A stretch of 64,000 nucleotides of DNA, from assembly GCA_001414485.1 (NCBI GenBank), contig LLEY01000095.1:1-64000 (forward strand), read 5' to 3'. The DNA is from Calycina herbarum (lineage: Eukaryota; Ascomycota; Leotiomycetes; Helotiales; Pezizellaceae). The notes below the pieces were generated by a model. It ran no database searches, had not been told where the DNA came from, and saw only the letters and a list, made by a program, of their open reading frames with translations. The first letter of the stretch is position 1. Each line of letters starts with the position of its first letter. Shown one piece after another: positions 36,719-47,530 of this stretch. The translations under genes and the position numbers were made by a program.

Positions 36719-36960
36719 TATTAGAGCTTATAGTAAGTGCTAATAAATTAAACTATAGAGACTGTTTATATATAAGAAGATTCGATTATCCTTTCTAAGC
36801 TAGAGTCCTTACTAACTTATATACTTAGTCTACTTATTCTAGAGAGTTCTACTAAGAGTACTCTCGAAGGTTCTATCACGTCTATACGTTGCTAAGCGAG
36901 GTCACGTGAGTGCGTCGCTGGAGTACTCCGAGACTTATTCTACAGGTGTAACTCTTAATA
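36719..36960 (-). repeat. 3' LTR of family D Gypsy element
   Basis: 242 bp beginning TATTAGAGCTTATAG on the plus strand. It contains the same GTCACGTGAGTGCGTCGCTGG segment as the other LTR. Confidence 0.9.
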
Positions 36961-37052
36961 TTACCTCTCTTCCTACTCTTAAAAGTAGGTGTCTAGGGCT
37001 ACTATGTCTTCTAACTTAGTAGCAGGTTCCTATGTTAGGTTTATATATCCTG

Positions 37053-37381
37053 TGTTACGGACCTGGCCACCGCCGAGCACGTGACTCGCGTACGGCTGCT
37101 CGCCGGCGTCCGCAAAGCCTGCTATTCCTAGCCTGGCCTGGAACTATTCCTACCTAGGCTAGGAACCATTTCTATAAACGGATCGACATTCCTATAACTT
37201 ATCGATTCCTTAGCTATCTCTATATTATAGGACCTCTAGAAGTCTCCTCTTTCCTTCTCTTCTCTTCTGTAGCTTTAGATCTTTAATTAAACCACCTCTT
37301 ACTTCTTTGATTATCCGCTATACCTGTGTATACTATAGGTAAGGATAACTACCAGAGGGCTAGCAGATTAGGTTTGTTATA
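37053..37381 (+). mobile_element. solo LTR, family E (329 bp), TSD TCCTG
   Basis: Starts TGTTACGGACCTGG and ends GGTTTGTTATA. TCCTG flanks it at 37048-37052 and 37382-37386. The first 90 bases are GC-rich and nearly free of RIP change, whereas the rest is partly mutated. It is nested in the family D element just inside its left LTR. Confidence 0.9.
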
Positions 37382-37399
37382 TCCTGTCTATTTAACCTT

Positions 37400-40300
37400 A
37401 TACTCGAGTCGAGTATAAGAGCCTTTTCTTAGGAGCTTCTTTTGTCGTTAACCTAGTATTCTTTCTACTTACTATTCTATAGTATCGTCTACTAAGATTA
37501 CAGGTGGTTGATAATCGTCTATAATTTAACTAGACAGCGGATCTGTAGCTGTTAGCCTTAATAAGTCTATATTAAAGACATTATAGATACTAGGCGAGGT
37601 GTCTAGCCTATATATAGACGGGCTAATAACCTTAATAACTATAAACTTAGCAGATCGAGCGTCTAGTTTCTTACTAGCTCTGTCTGTCTATATATTCTAT
37701 AAACTTAAGTAAACCTTGTCTCTAACCTTATATATAGGAGCGGTATTCTATAAACGATTTACTTAAGTCTCCTAGTCTTATTATACTCTTACTATTAACG
37801 ATTATACCTATTCTATAATAGCTTTAATCTTTGCTACTATTGCTTCGCTCTTTTAAATTAGTATCTTTGTGTTTATAAGTGCTACGACGTCTATTAAGAG
37901 GTCGATAGTCTATAACAGGTAACCGTGGCTAAGTTAGAAAGAGCTTATACTCGTTGATATTAAATCCCGTCTATTAAAAGCTAGCTGTACTACTAGCAGC
38001 TAGTCGGCCTAGTCGTTCTAAGCTGTATTAATCCACTGCTGTAGAAGCGTCTTAACTTCTATATTTACCTATTCCGTCGACTCGTTAGTCTATAGATAGA
38101 AGACTATAGAGATCCGTCGTTTAATCTATAAGAAGTTATAAAGCGTCTTCTATACTTGTCTAATGAATTATAAGCCTCTATTAGATACTATTACTCTTAG
38201 TAGTCTATATAAGCTGTAGTATATAGTAATAAATAAGCGAGCAAATTCCTTCGATAATATAGTCGAGTTATAAGCTATAAAGAGCACCTCTTTACCTAAA
38301 CGGTCCGTAAACACTGCTATTATATCAGAGCCTTTACTTAAAAGTAGTAGTCTAATAAAGTTAATAGAGATCTCCTGCTATTACTACTTAGGAATTAGTA
38401 ATAGACGAAGCAGGCCTTGTTTACGATCTCTCTAGACCTTAGTACATCTGTAAACTCTATAGGTTTAGCTAGAAGAACTCTCTTAAGACTATTATAATTG
38501 TCCTATTCTTACTAGAATAGCCTATAAGTGTAGAATCATAGAGTTCTTATATAATTATAGTCTATAGCGGCTTATAGTCGGGAACCTATAGTCTACCTCT
38601 AAACTGTAAATCACCGTTCTTATTAACTAAGTAGTTAGAGATAGAGACTTTAACTAGAGAAGCGAGGTCTACTAGAAACACTCTATCTCCTTAGTAGAAA
38701 GTGTCTATAAGACGTCTAAAGTCCTTGTCCTATATCTTTCCCTTTTCCTAGAGGTTCTATAGTTAGTCTATAAACGCTTACTACGTCGCTACGTCGCTTA
38801 CTTAACTCCTCCCGTTTGCTAACACTAGTGCTAGCTATATAGTATTTCCTTAAATTATTCTATCTGAAATTAGTTATACTATCCTATAATTAAGACGTTT
38901 ATCTCCCTCCTCTAGGAGGTCCTAGTCCCTTCTTATTAATATATCTAGTAGTCCTCTCTCTTTGCCTAGGCGGTATTAGATTATTAGGTTAAATTTGCTA
39001 AGTATTAACTACTACTGTATTTATCTTTTAGATAGTTTATAGACTATTATAAAGTACTTAAGATTCTTATAATCCGTAAGTACTATAAACTGTTTAATAC
39101 TTTTTAACTCTGCTTTCTATTTCTTAAGACAACGAATAATAGCTAATAACTCTTTATTATATATTAGATAATTATATTCAGTAGGTACGTATTTCTTTAA
39201 GAAGAAGGCTACGGGCTATAAGACGCTATTCTTTACTTAAGAGAGCACGCCTTCTAAGTAATATCTAGAGAAGTCTGTCTCTAGAACTATCTCGTAATCT
39301 AGGTCAAACTAAGCCAGTACTAGGGCCTCTATAAAGGCCTGCTTTAACTGTTCAAAGGCTCTATTCGCTTCGTCTATCTATTAGAAGGATATATCCTTTT
39401 TAACGAGTCTATAGAGAGGAGCTATAATCTGTGAAAAGTCTTTAATAAACCGTCGATAGAAATTCGCAAATCCTAGGAAGCTAAGAACGCCTTTTACTGT
39501 TATTAGTGCTTTCTAATCTATAATAGCTTATATTTTAGCCGGGTCTATCTATAAACCTTTCTCTGCTTCTATAATAAACCTAAGGTACTTTATAGACTGT
39601 ACTTTAAATTCGTACTTATTAATATTAAGCTATAGCCTAGTATCTTAAAGCCTTTATATTACTTTATAAACATACTCGCGGTGCTAGTTATAGGTGCTGT
39701 CTATAAAGACTAAGACATCGTCGATATATACTAAGACAAAGTTGTCTAAGAACTCTTAAAACGTATAATTAATATACCGCTAGAAAGTACTAGGAGTATT
39801 TATAAGTCTAAAAGAGGTAATAAGCTATTTAAAAAGCCTAAAGCGTGTCTAGAAAGCCGTTTTCTACTTGTCTCTCTTCTTAATTCGTATCTTATAAAAC
39901 ATAGTAATAACATCTATTTTTATAAACTACTTTGCTTTTCTAATCTAGTTAAGTGTCTCTTAGATCAAGAGTAATAGATAGCGGTCCTTATAGGTTAACT
40001 TATTTAGTACTTAGTAGTTATAACAGAACTGTAGGCCCTCTCCTAGCTTCTATACGAAGAGTACTAGCGCAGCTGCTAGAGAGTTGCTTACTCGAATAAA
40101 TTCCTTATCTAGTAGCTCTGTTAGGGTTTTACAGAGTACTAATAGCTCGTCTCGTAATATATTATAAAGTAGCCTCTATAGAACTGTCTTCTTTAATCCG
40201 CTGTCTATCTATAAAAGCTTAATACTATAATTAATTCCTTATTAGTATACTAGTAACTTGTTTACTTCTTCTTTGTCGAAAGCTAGGTAGAATTCTAGAC

Positions 40301-41640
40301 TAATCTAGCTAGACAGCTTTGTCCGCGGGTTTATATACTTCTTCTCTACTAACGCTTTACTAATATCCGCGTGGCTAGCTAAGAAAACTTATAGCTTACG
40401 TTTATAATCTGTAAGAAAGTAGAAGACAGCCGCGCTTACTTACTTATAAGAGTAAGACTTTTCTAGCTTACTATAAACTTCTAACCTAGAGTTTTAGAAG
40501 AGTAAGTATCCCTTAGCAGCGTTAAGTAAAGCTCGCTCTCTTCTTAACTAAGATTTTCTTAGAATTATTTTATAACTCTCGATCTTAGAGACTATGTAAG
40601 TATAAACCCGTTTCTACTAGTAGCCTCTAATATCTATGCTAAAAGATACTACTTAGGATATAGTATCTTCTAATACTTCTTCTACTAACTATAAATACCT
40701 TAGTATGATTTATATATAAGAGAGCTAATAACGACGGATAAAACGGTCTAAAACAATTCTATAGACTAAATACTTTAAATCTACTAAGGCTTATAAAGTA
40801 GCTACTCTATTTACTAAAGCTAATATAAGAAGAGGTTTTTTATCTATATATTCCTACTTAAATTACCTCTAAGTGTCTATTACTAATAACTCTCTTCGTC
40901 GCTTCTGCCTACGCTTTCTAATAAGAGCCTCTAGTTTTCTAAACCCGAGGAGAGCTTATCTTCTTCTAATTCCAGAGCTACTTTCTTAACCTCTGCCTTC
41001 TGCTTATAGGCCGTATTCACTACTATAAGTCGTCTTAGTAGTCTATAAAGACATTCTTAAACAAAATGCCTAGTAGCTCTATAACAGATATAGCAGCTAG
41101 TATAGAGGCGATTGCTCTTTTCCTCCTCGGACACCTATTTAGTATACTTAGTACTAGTTATTAAAACTTTAGCAGGTGCTAGTTCCTAGTCTATATTATC
41201 TACAGACGCTTTACTAGTAACTTTCAGTCCGTTAGTAATTTTATTATCTATTCTCTACTATATAGTATCTATAAGTTGTTTCTAAGAGGTCTATAGTATT
41301 CCTAGGTTTAGCTGATTCCTAGGCCGGTGTATTCGAGCTTTATATACTCTTAAGCGGTCGTTCGTTTCCTTGATAATAGAGTAGTAAGACTTAAAGTCTA
41401 GTTAAGAAGGAACTATAATCATTGTCTTAACTAGCTCGTCGCTTAGGATTCGGTCGAGAGATAACTTCTTCGCGTTGTCGGGCTATAATCCCTCTTCTAA
41501 CTCTATAAACAAGGCCTGCTATTCTATAAAAGCCTCTAAGAATAGTCTTAAGCCTTAGTAGAAGGATTCCAGCTTTCGTTATACTCTTTCCTTAGCTTAC
41601 AGGTCTCTAAACACAAATTCCACTCGATCTAAGAAGTTAC
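37400..41640 (-). pseudogene. gag-pol polyprotein pseudogene of family D Gypsy element
   Basis: Minus-strand reading shows, from high to low coordinates, a zinc-knuckle-like CYICYRATRHFV-EC (about 41110), reverse transcriptase with LVYIDDVLVF (Y-I-D-D codons 39728-39714, intact), the conserved [18 protein letters not shown] segment (about 39460), RNase H with [19 protein letters not shown] (about 39150) and, downstream, integrase territory to about 37.4 kb. Stops are TAA/TAG at Gln/Trp sites. Ty3/Gypsy order; inactive here. Confidence 0.8.
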
Positions 41641-41664
41641 TGCTATTAGCTAGCTCTAGCTTAC

Positions 41665-42099
41665 TATTACGAATCACGTGTAAGTATATAACGAGTGAAG
41701 ACTAGACGGCGCTCTAATAGGTTAAGCACTATCGGAAACTCTTATAAACGGAAAGAGGGATCCTTAGACTAGCTAAGCGATCTATAGATTTCTTTAGATA
41801 AAGACATATTACGTAACCTAGTCGCCTAAGTCGCTTAAGTCGCCTGTCGACTAAAGCGATTAGAGCGAGCGACTAAAGCGATTAGGAGACTATAGTTCTA
41901 TATAAGACTAGCACGTCTGCTATTAGATAGGAGCTTCGTACTTAACTTTAGTTATTAATCTTATTATCTTGTTTAATATCTTTGATATAAGTAACGAGTT
42001 CACTTCTAAGTAAACAACCCGGCGTATCTATACTTCTTATCTATATACTAACCTTCGAGACTTAGTTATCTTTGTTTAGTTCGTTTGAGTTTCGTTACA
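41665..42099 (+). mobile_element. solo LTR, family A, nested in family D element, TSD CTTAC
   Basis: 435 bp starting TATTACGAATCACGTG and ending GAGTTTCGTTACA. CTTAC is present at 41660-41664 and 42100-42104. It is inserted in the gag region of the family D element. Confidence 0.93.
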
Positions 42100-42485
42100 C
42101 TTACTCTGTTCCCGTACCTATACTTCTATTCTACGGAGCGCCTTACCTTATAAGGATCTATTAAGTGTCTAAAACTTAATATATTCAGTATATCTATAGT
42201 AGTCGACTTCGATTTTAGCTTATACTTATTATAACCAAGCTTCTAGCTTATCCGAGTCTCCGTAGAATTCCAGTAGCAGAGGAAGAGACTTTCTAGGTTT
42301 ATTATCGTTATAGACTATTTATAAGTAAGCTTTCTTAGTCTTTGTTTCCTCCTCTGTAATCCGTAGTCGTTCGTTCTCTTAAGCAGTTGTTAATTGATTT
42401 TATTAACTCTAAATATACTAAACGAACCAAGTAGGTAGCTCTTTTAGTATACTGCCTTCCTATATATCTCCTATCTTCTGTAAGT

Positions 42486-42630
42486 TCTATAAATGCTATG
42501 AAATAGCTTGTAAGTTCTAGTATTACTATAAAGACCCGTTGTATTCTAGTGTTATTAAAATAGCCCGATATGTTCTAGTATTACTATAAAGGCCCGTTGT
42601 GTTCTAGTGTTACTAAAATAGCCCGTTGTT
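42486..42630. repeat. 29-bp tandem repeat, five copies, in the LTR-element leader
   Basis: Units begin TTCTAGTRTTACTA. Copies at 42515, 42544, 42573 and 42602 alternate in sequence (a 58-bp higher-order unit), and a more divergent copy starts at 42486. On the minus strand it lies just downstream of the 5' LTR, in the untranslated leader before gag. Confidence 0.85.
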
Positions 42631-42647
42631 TTTTAAATCGAATCTAA

Positions 42648-42886
42648 TATTAGAGCTTATAGTAAGTGCTAATAAATTGAACTACAGAGGCTGTCTATAT
42701 ATAAGATTTGATTATCCTTTCTAAGCTAGAGTCCTTGCTAACTTATATACTTAGTCTACTTATTCTAGAGAGTTCTACTAAGAGTACTCTCGAAGGTTCT
42801 GTCACGTCTATGCGTTGCTAAGCGAGGTCACGTGAGTGCGTCGCTGGAGTACTCCGAGACTTATTCCACGAGTATAACCCTTAATA
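42648..42886 (-). repeat. 5' LTR of family D Gypsy element
   Basis: 239 bp, less mutated than the left copy (for example CTGTCACGTCTATGCG is retained). The AGTAC target duplication follows at 42887-42891. Confidence 0.9.
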
Positions 42887-43196
42887 AGTACTTTAAAGTA
42901 AAAGTTAAATATATATAAAAGCGACTTACTAAGCTTCTATATTCGATAATATAATATTATCTCTCTCTTATTTCTACTTTTAAATACTAATTTACTATAG
43001 ATAGAGAAAGTATAAGATTTCTTTAAAGATTCTTTTAATAATAGTAGTAAAGAATACTCTATCTTATTAGTAGAGAATATTATATCTCTATTATATAAGA
43101 AGACTATATTAGAGAACTATATCTTATATTTTAATATAGACTACTTAATATCTCGTTATATTAACACTACTAGTCTAGCCTTATATAATTTCTATA

Positions 43197-45056
43197 ACGT
43201 GGTTTATCAGGACCCCGGTTATATTAGAACCTTAATTAATTTTCCTGAAATCCTACTCTCTAACTTTAATACGCGTTTTTTTAACCTTCTACTATGTCTA
43301 TTATTACTAAAGAATCAAAAGTCATTCTAGCTATTAAGACAATTCGAATATCTAAAAAGCTAAGTCGACGGAAAGCTACAAAGATCTATAGAATACCTTA
43401 TTCTATACTTAATAATAGAATAAACAGCTACCTTTCTCTAGCCGACCGTCGACTAGTAAACCTTAAATTGTTTAAGGTAGAAGAAGAAGTAATTGTTTAA
43501 AATATACTTAATATAGATTCTAGAGAGTTTACACCTTAGCTAGCTAGTATAGAAGATATAGCTAATTTCATCCTCGAGTTATAGAGAGGAAAACGCGTTA
43601 GTAAGCTCTAGGTTTATCGATTTATATAATAATAACTAGGGTTAAAGACACGTTTTAATCGCGTTTATAACTTCTAAAGAGCCTTATACGAAGATCCTGA
43701 CCTAATTAGCGCGTGGTTCTAACTTATGTAAAATATAAGAGCGAAATATAGCGTTTTAGATTACGATTTCTATAACTTCGACGAAACAGGCTTTATAATA
43801 GGTGTGATTTGCCCTATAATAGTTGTTATACGTTATAGATCGACGTAGCAGAGGCAAGGCAGTTTAGCTAGGTAATCGGGAATAAGCTATAGTAATTACT
43901 TATATTAATAGCGAGGGTTAGGATGTTCCTCTATTTTTAGTTATCTAAGAGAAGAATTATCTTATAAATTAGTATATAGACGGCGGCCTCCTATACGACT
44001 AGGTTATTAAACCGATAAGTAACGGATGAATAAACAACGAGACAGGTCTAGAATAGCTAAAATACTTTGATAAGTACACTGCTGCTTAAGTAAAGAGTCT
44101 ATATCGAATACTAGTGTTAGATAGACATAAGAGCTACGAATCAGCTGAATTCCAAGAGTACTACAAGGTATACAACATTATAACTCTTAGACTGCCTCTC
44201 TATTCGTCCTATCTAACCTAGCTACTTGATATTAGATATTTTAGTATATTAAAACGAGTGTACGGTTAATAGATTAAGACGTTTATTAAAGCTTATATTA
44301 ACCACATTACTAAGGTAGAGTTCTTTCTAGCCTTTATAGCAGTATATAGGGAATCTATAATAGTCTAGAACGCTTAGACTAGATTCCGTGGAGCTGGCCT
44401 AGTACCTTTTGATCTGTAAGTAGTGATTTCAAAGCTTAATATAAAGTTACAGACTCTAACACCTTCTAGACCCTCTACTACTAACACCCTCCCATAGGAA
44501 TCTCAGACCCCTTCCAACCTAACAGAAGCTCTTTCATAGTCAACTCTTATACGAAATCGAATTACTCGCTATCAGGGAAGCTCGCTAACCCCTCTATTTA
44601 AGACAGTTACAGCGCTGGCTAAAGGTACAGAGCGAATAGCTTATAAGATGACTCTTCTGTCTGCCAAGGTACGTACACTTCGGGCAGCAAATGAAGCTCT
44701 TAGCAAACGCCGGAGGGCTAAAAAGGCTCGTGTCTATGAAGGGGGTGCACTTATTATAGAGGATGCACAGGATATTATAGCCTAGAAAGACGTAGATGAG
44801 CAGGTACGACGCGATATACGTGTAGCGAGAGGTAGTCACAAGGAGGGGCAACCGTCTAGACGACACTGTAGAACCTATGGAAAAGCTGGTCACAACGTAC
44901 GAACTTGTCAAGAAGCTGTAGATATATCTAGTATATCAGACTCTGATTATAAAGAGTCAATTTAATATGTTATAGTTAAGTTATTTGAGTTCAAAGTTAT
45001 ATGCCAAGGAAAATTGATCGGGGTCCTGATATGGCCGGGGTCCTGATAAACCACGT
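43197..45056 (+). mobile_element. Fot1/pogo-like DNA transposon (copy 2), partly RIP-mutated
   Basis: A perfect 22-bp terminal inverted repeat, ACGTGGTTTATCAGGACCCC plus GG, lies at 43197-43218 and 45035-45056, flanked by TA at both ends (43195-43196 and 45057-45058). The inverted repeat continues inward for about 20 bp, where the two ends differ by C/T and G/A transitions, the left end being the mutated one. Length 1860 bp. One transposase is encoded. The right half of the element is far less mutated than the left half. Confidence 0.92.
43294..44965 (+). pseudogene. pogo-type DDE transposase pseudogene (copy 2)
   Basis: ATG at 43294. The first 68 codons are open and contain the psq-type helix-turn-helix (KLSRRKATKIYRIPYSIL). 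After the TAA at 43498 the frame can be followed through DFYNFDETGF (first catalytic Asp retained, about 43775), a one-base insertion near 43835-43850 relative to copy 1, LVLDRHKSYES (about 44120) and a C-terminal CRTYGKAGHN-type Cys-His tail to a stop at 44963-44965. The distance from ATG to stop is one base more than a multiple of three, as expected from that insertion. Non-functional; closest known type is Fot1. Confidence 0.87.
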
Positions 45057-45214
45057 TATAGATAAATAATTTATCTCTAAGCTAATAATTCTATAGTTAT
45101 TATTTATAGACCTACTTTTAATAAACACTACTAGTAATTTTCCTTAGATTCTTAGAGAACTCTAGTTATTTTCCTTAGTCTTCTTTATATATTTATAATA
45201 TTAGCTATAATATC

Positions 45215-46376
45215 CGGTCTTGCTTCCGAAGAGTTCTATTCAGATACCTATACCGCACCTTCCGAAATAGTTCGAATCTACAAATAGAATTGTATACAAT
45301 GCCTTGTTCTCTCGGATTATGCCAAGCCTACTAGATATACTTTGGAAACCATTTTGATTTATGGTGAAGCCGAATTTCTAATGAGTCCAGTCGATCAAGC
45401 TCACTCCTACGTACTGATTGGTGTCGCAGTGTTGGAGTTGGACTCATCACTATGTGAGGCATACGAGATGGCACAACCACACCTTCGGCTTGACGATTCC
45501 GAAATTGATGTGACAGATTCTCCAAGTACTATTCTCAAACGTTTTAGCTTATCGGCACTTTTCGAAAAGAGTCGATGCATGCTGCATCGAAAGTTCCTTA
45601 TGAAGGCTAGAGAAAATCCAGAATACCAATATTCAAAACAAGTAGCTCTTGATACTTCGATAAAACTGCTAAATCGCCAAGGTTTGGTACACCAAGTCGC
45701 CTCTCCCGGGGGACCTTTTGCACTTGACCGCTGGTTTCTTTCTTCCCTTTCGACACCCAATTTTCTTCTAGCAGCCATGACTATCTACGTCAACACCATG
45801 GATGTCATTAAGAAACCATGTGAGATGATTACAAACGAGGTCCAGACATGTATCAATGCGCTTGAAAGGTCTTACAATACTTGGGAGGCAGCTTTGACTC
45901 TTTCCCCCGACGCAAAAAAGGGGATTTAAGTACTTTCTGGCATTGTCAACAAGGTTTATCAAGTCCTAGGGAAGCAGCCTCTACCGAGTGAAAGATTGTC
46001 GATAGACTTAAGAACGATATCCTAAGCTAAAGCCTGAGTGGAATATCGAATTTGGGACAGAGAGGTAGGATTTCTACGATCGCTATTTCTATGGTCAGTC
46101 CTTTTGGTGCTAACCAGTGCTAGATAGTCAATTTAACGACGTTGCTGAAGAGGGGCAAGACTTGTTCTTTAACTAAGTGGTAAATAATACCACTCGAGAT
46201 CCGGAGATCACAATGGATGAAGTCTTCTTCGATTCCATCTTAAACTTGCCTAATGATTTCGAATGGGGGTTTTTTGACACCCAAATTGGGCCACCTGTAT
46301 CCGCTGTTCAAGGAGCTTGGCCAAATATTGATGTAGAACTTAGGAGCGAGATGAACGGCAATGAAGTCCTCTAGGA
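45215..46376 (+). pseudogene. fungal transcription factor regulatory-domain relic (Zn2Cys6 type)
   Basis: Plus-strand coding sense includes CLVLSDYAKPTRYTLETILI (about 45302-45361), the usual entry to the fungal_trans middle homology region, then an uninterrupted run from about 45280 to the TAA at 45927. The later LSGIVNKVYQVLGKQP part continues in the same frame after that stop. A terminal piece at 46177-46374 has NLPNDFEWGFFDTQ, typical of the acidic C-terminus. Damage: TAG near 45283, TAA at 45927-45929, further stops around 46024-46036, and a compressed region after VLIGVAVL that lacks the usual 'RRRvW' segment. The Zn2Cys6 DNA-binding end is missing; the pogo element ends 160 bp upstream. 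If transcribed it would lack DNA binding. Confidence 0.7.
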
Positions 46377-46444
46377 TATATTCCAATATTCAAGCAGCTT
46401 AAGAACCATTAGTCCAAATCTGACGACAGAAACTCCCCCAGTTG

Positions 46445-47530
46445 CTTGTTACAATAATCCAAAAGATTTCTTCTGAGAACCACTCACCCCATCTTCTACG
46501 CTCTTTTTTGCCAACTGGATCTCGACTGGTAAATCACACTTTCGACCCCAAGCCATACAATATTCACCATTATCTTCCATTGTAACCTCTGGTGAGAATG
46601 TGGCATAAAGAACAGTGTATGTACCATTGATCGCTGGTTTGTAAACGTATGTCTATGCTAAATTTTAGCAACCTCGACTCCCACTCAAAAAGAAAGTTTC
46701 ACAACTCAAACACAAACTCACCATCATCGGTCTAACGTCGGATCCGGAAAACCAAGGCTGATGTCTTTGCAATTCCGTTTGCATCAATCATGGATGAACA
46801 CATACACTCAAGGCGCCTTTCCCCTTTAATCTCTCGGCAAATAGCCCGGTGATCCATGCAATTCCAACCTTGGATTGCATCTAATTTGCCATGAACTTCG
46901 TAAGATATTTAGGTGTCCCGTTAGACTCGAAACTCCTTCCGCCCTTTTGCAGTTGACCTTGTAACATTGAAACCTCCCAGATGGTTCGAACGCTACCAGG
47001 AGATGTGCCGGGCTGTGTGGATGTTGAGGCGATGAGGGGTTCGAGGAGGAGAGTTCAGAGGTAGGGACCCAGACAGTTTGTGCCAACCTCTAAATCATTG
47101 CCCTGTTAATATGATGGTTAGTCCTCAACAAAACTATTGGCTCGGCATCACAAACTTGTTTGTCCTTCGAGCCCGCTGGCGAACCCATTACAGCCGCATT
47201 GTGAATTAAAACATCCAGTCTCGTTTCTTTTTGCAAGAAACTCTCAACTCCTGGCTTGATGGTGCTGAAGTCGGAAAGATCGATAACCATCGTACCCAAT
47301 CTGCCGTGACTTTTGCCTTCGCCACCAACAGACTTAGTCTCGGAGAGAAGTTGGTTAACAGCACCATCACATCGAGCCTGAGACCGAGCCGCGATGTATA
47401 CAGTTGCCCCCTTGAGATAAAGTATCTTCATGAGTTGATATCCGACCCCAGACGCAGCTCCGGTGACAATATTAACCTTTCTGGAAAGGGAGTTTGGGTT
47501 TTCGTTAGTAAACTTTAGTAGCCAAGGAGG
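46445..47530 (-). pseudogene. short-chain dehydrogenase/reductase pseudogene
   Basis: From about 47530 the minus strand reads KVNIVTGAASGVGYQ (Rossmann T-G-x3-G-x-G, about 47470), then LDVLIHNAAVMG (N-N/H-A-A-G type motif, about 47200). Coding sense changes frame near 47105, then gives GTNCLGPYL, a TGA near 47050, NGTPKYLTKFMAN and the catalytic Y-x-x-x-K site as stop-M-Q-S-K: the Tyr codon is TAG (46883-46881). A C-terminal exon-like piece (YKPAINGTYTVLYATFSPEV, about 46630) follows, with one more frame shift near 46470. Architecture matches fungal retinol-dehydrogenase-like SDRs. The lost Tyr and several breaks make it non-functional. Confidence 0.78.

Larger units (their letters stand above)
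36719..42886 (-). mobile_element. Ty3/Gypsy LTR retrotransposon, family D, full length
   Basis: Terminal repeats 36719-36960 and 42648-42886 (about 240 bp) with AGTAC at 36714-36718 and 42887-42891. The coding sense is minus, so the right copy is the 5' LTR. Two solo LTRs (37053-37381 and 41665-42099) are nested inside. Part of its sequence is less RIP-damaged than Gypsy 1; the RT active site still reads Y-I-D-D. Confidence 0.92.
10000..45215. repeat. RIP-mutated AT-rich transposon block
   Basis: Over about 35 kb the dinucleotides CA and TG almost vanish and TA, CTA and TAG dominate, while CG dinucleotides (cgacga, gcgc, cgcg) persist. That pattern is what repeat-induced point mutation gives (C to T at CpA on either strand), not CpG deamination. 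Reading frames of transposases and polymerases can still be followed, broken mainly by TAA/TAG at former Gln and Trp codons. Exceptions of ordinary composition are 16.14-17.74 kb and several LTRs. Individual elements are listed separately. Confidence 0.9.

Noticed and set aside
44594..44911. 105-codon minus-strand frame in the right half of the pogo element
   Set aside because: It is antisense to the Cys/His-rich C-terminus of the transposase, which is clearly the coding strand, and has no ATG-supported domain.
10000..45215. CRISPR array or plasmid-like explanation of the repeated segments
   Set aside because: Repeats are long, dispersed, RIP-mutated and bounded by 5-bp or TA target duplications, as expected for fungal transposons; no short spaced direct repeats were seen.
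10000..45215. AT-rich block as mitochondrial or centromeric DNA
   Set aside because: It contains nuclear-type LTR, LINE and pogo elements with RIP signatures and no mitochondrial genes. A centromere cannot be excluded from sequence alone, but ordinary genes abut it on both sides, and I saw no positive evidence.
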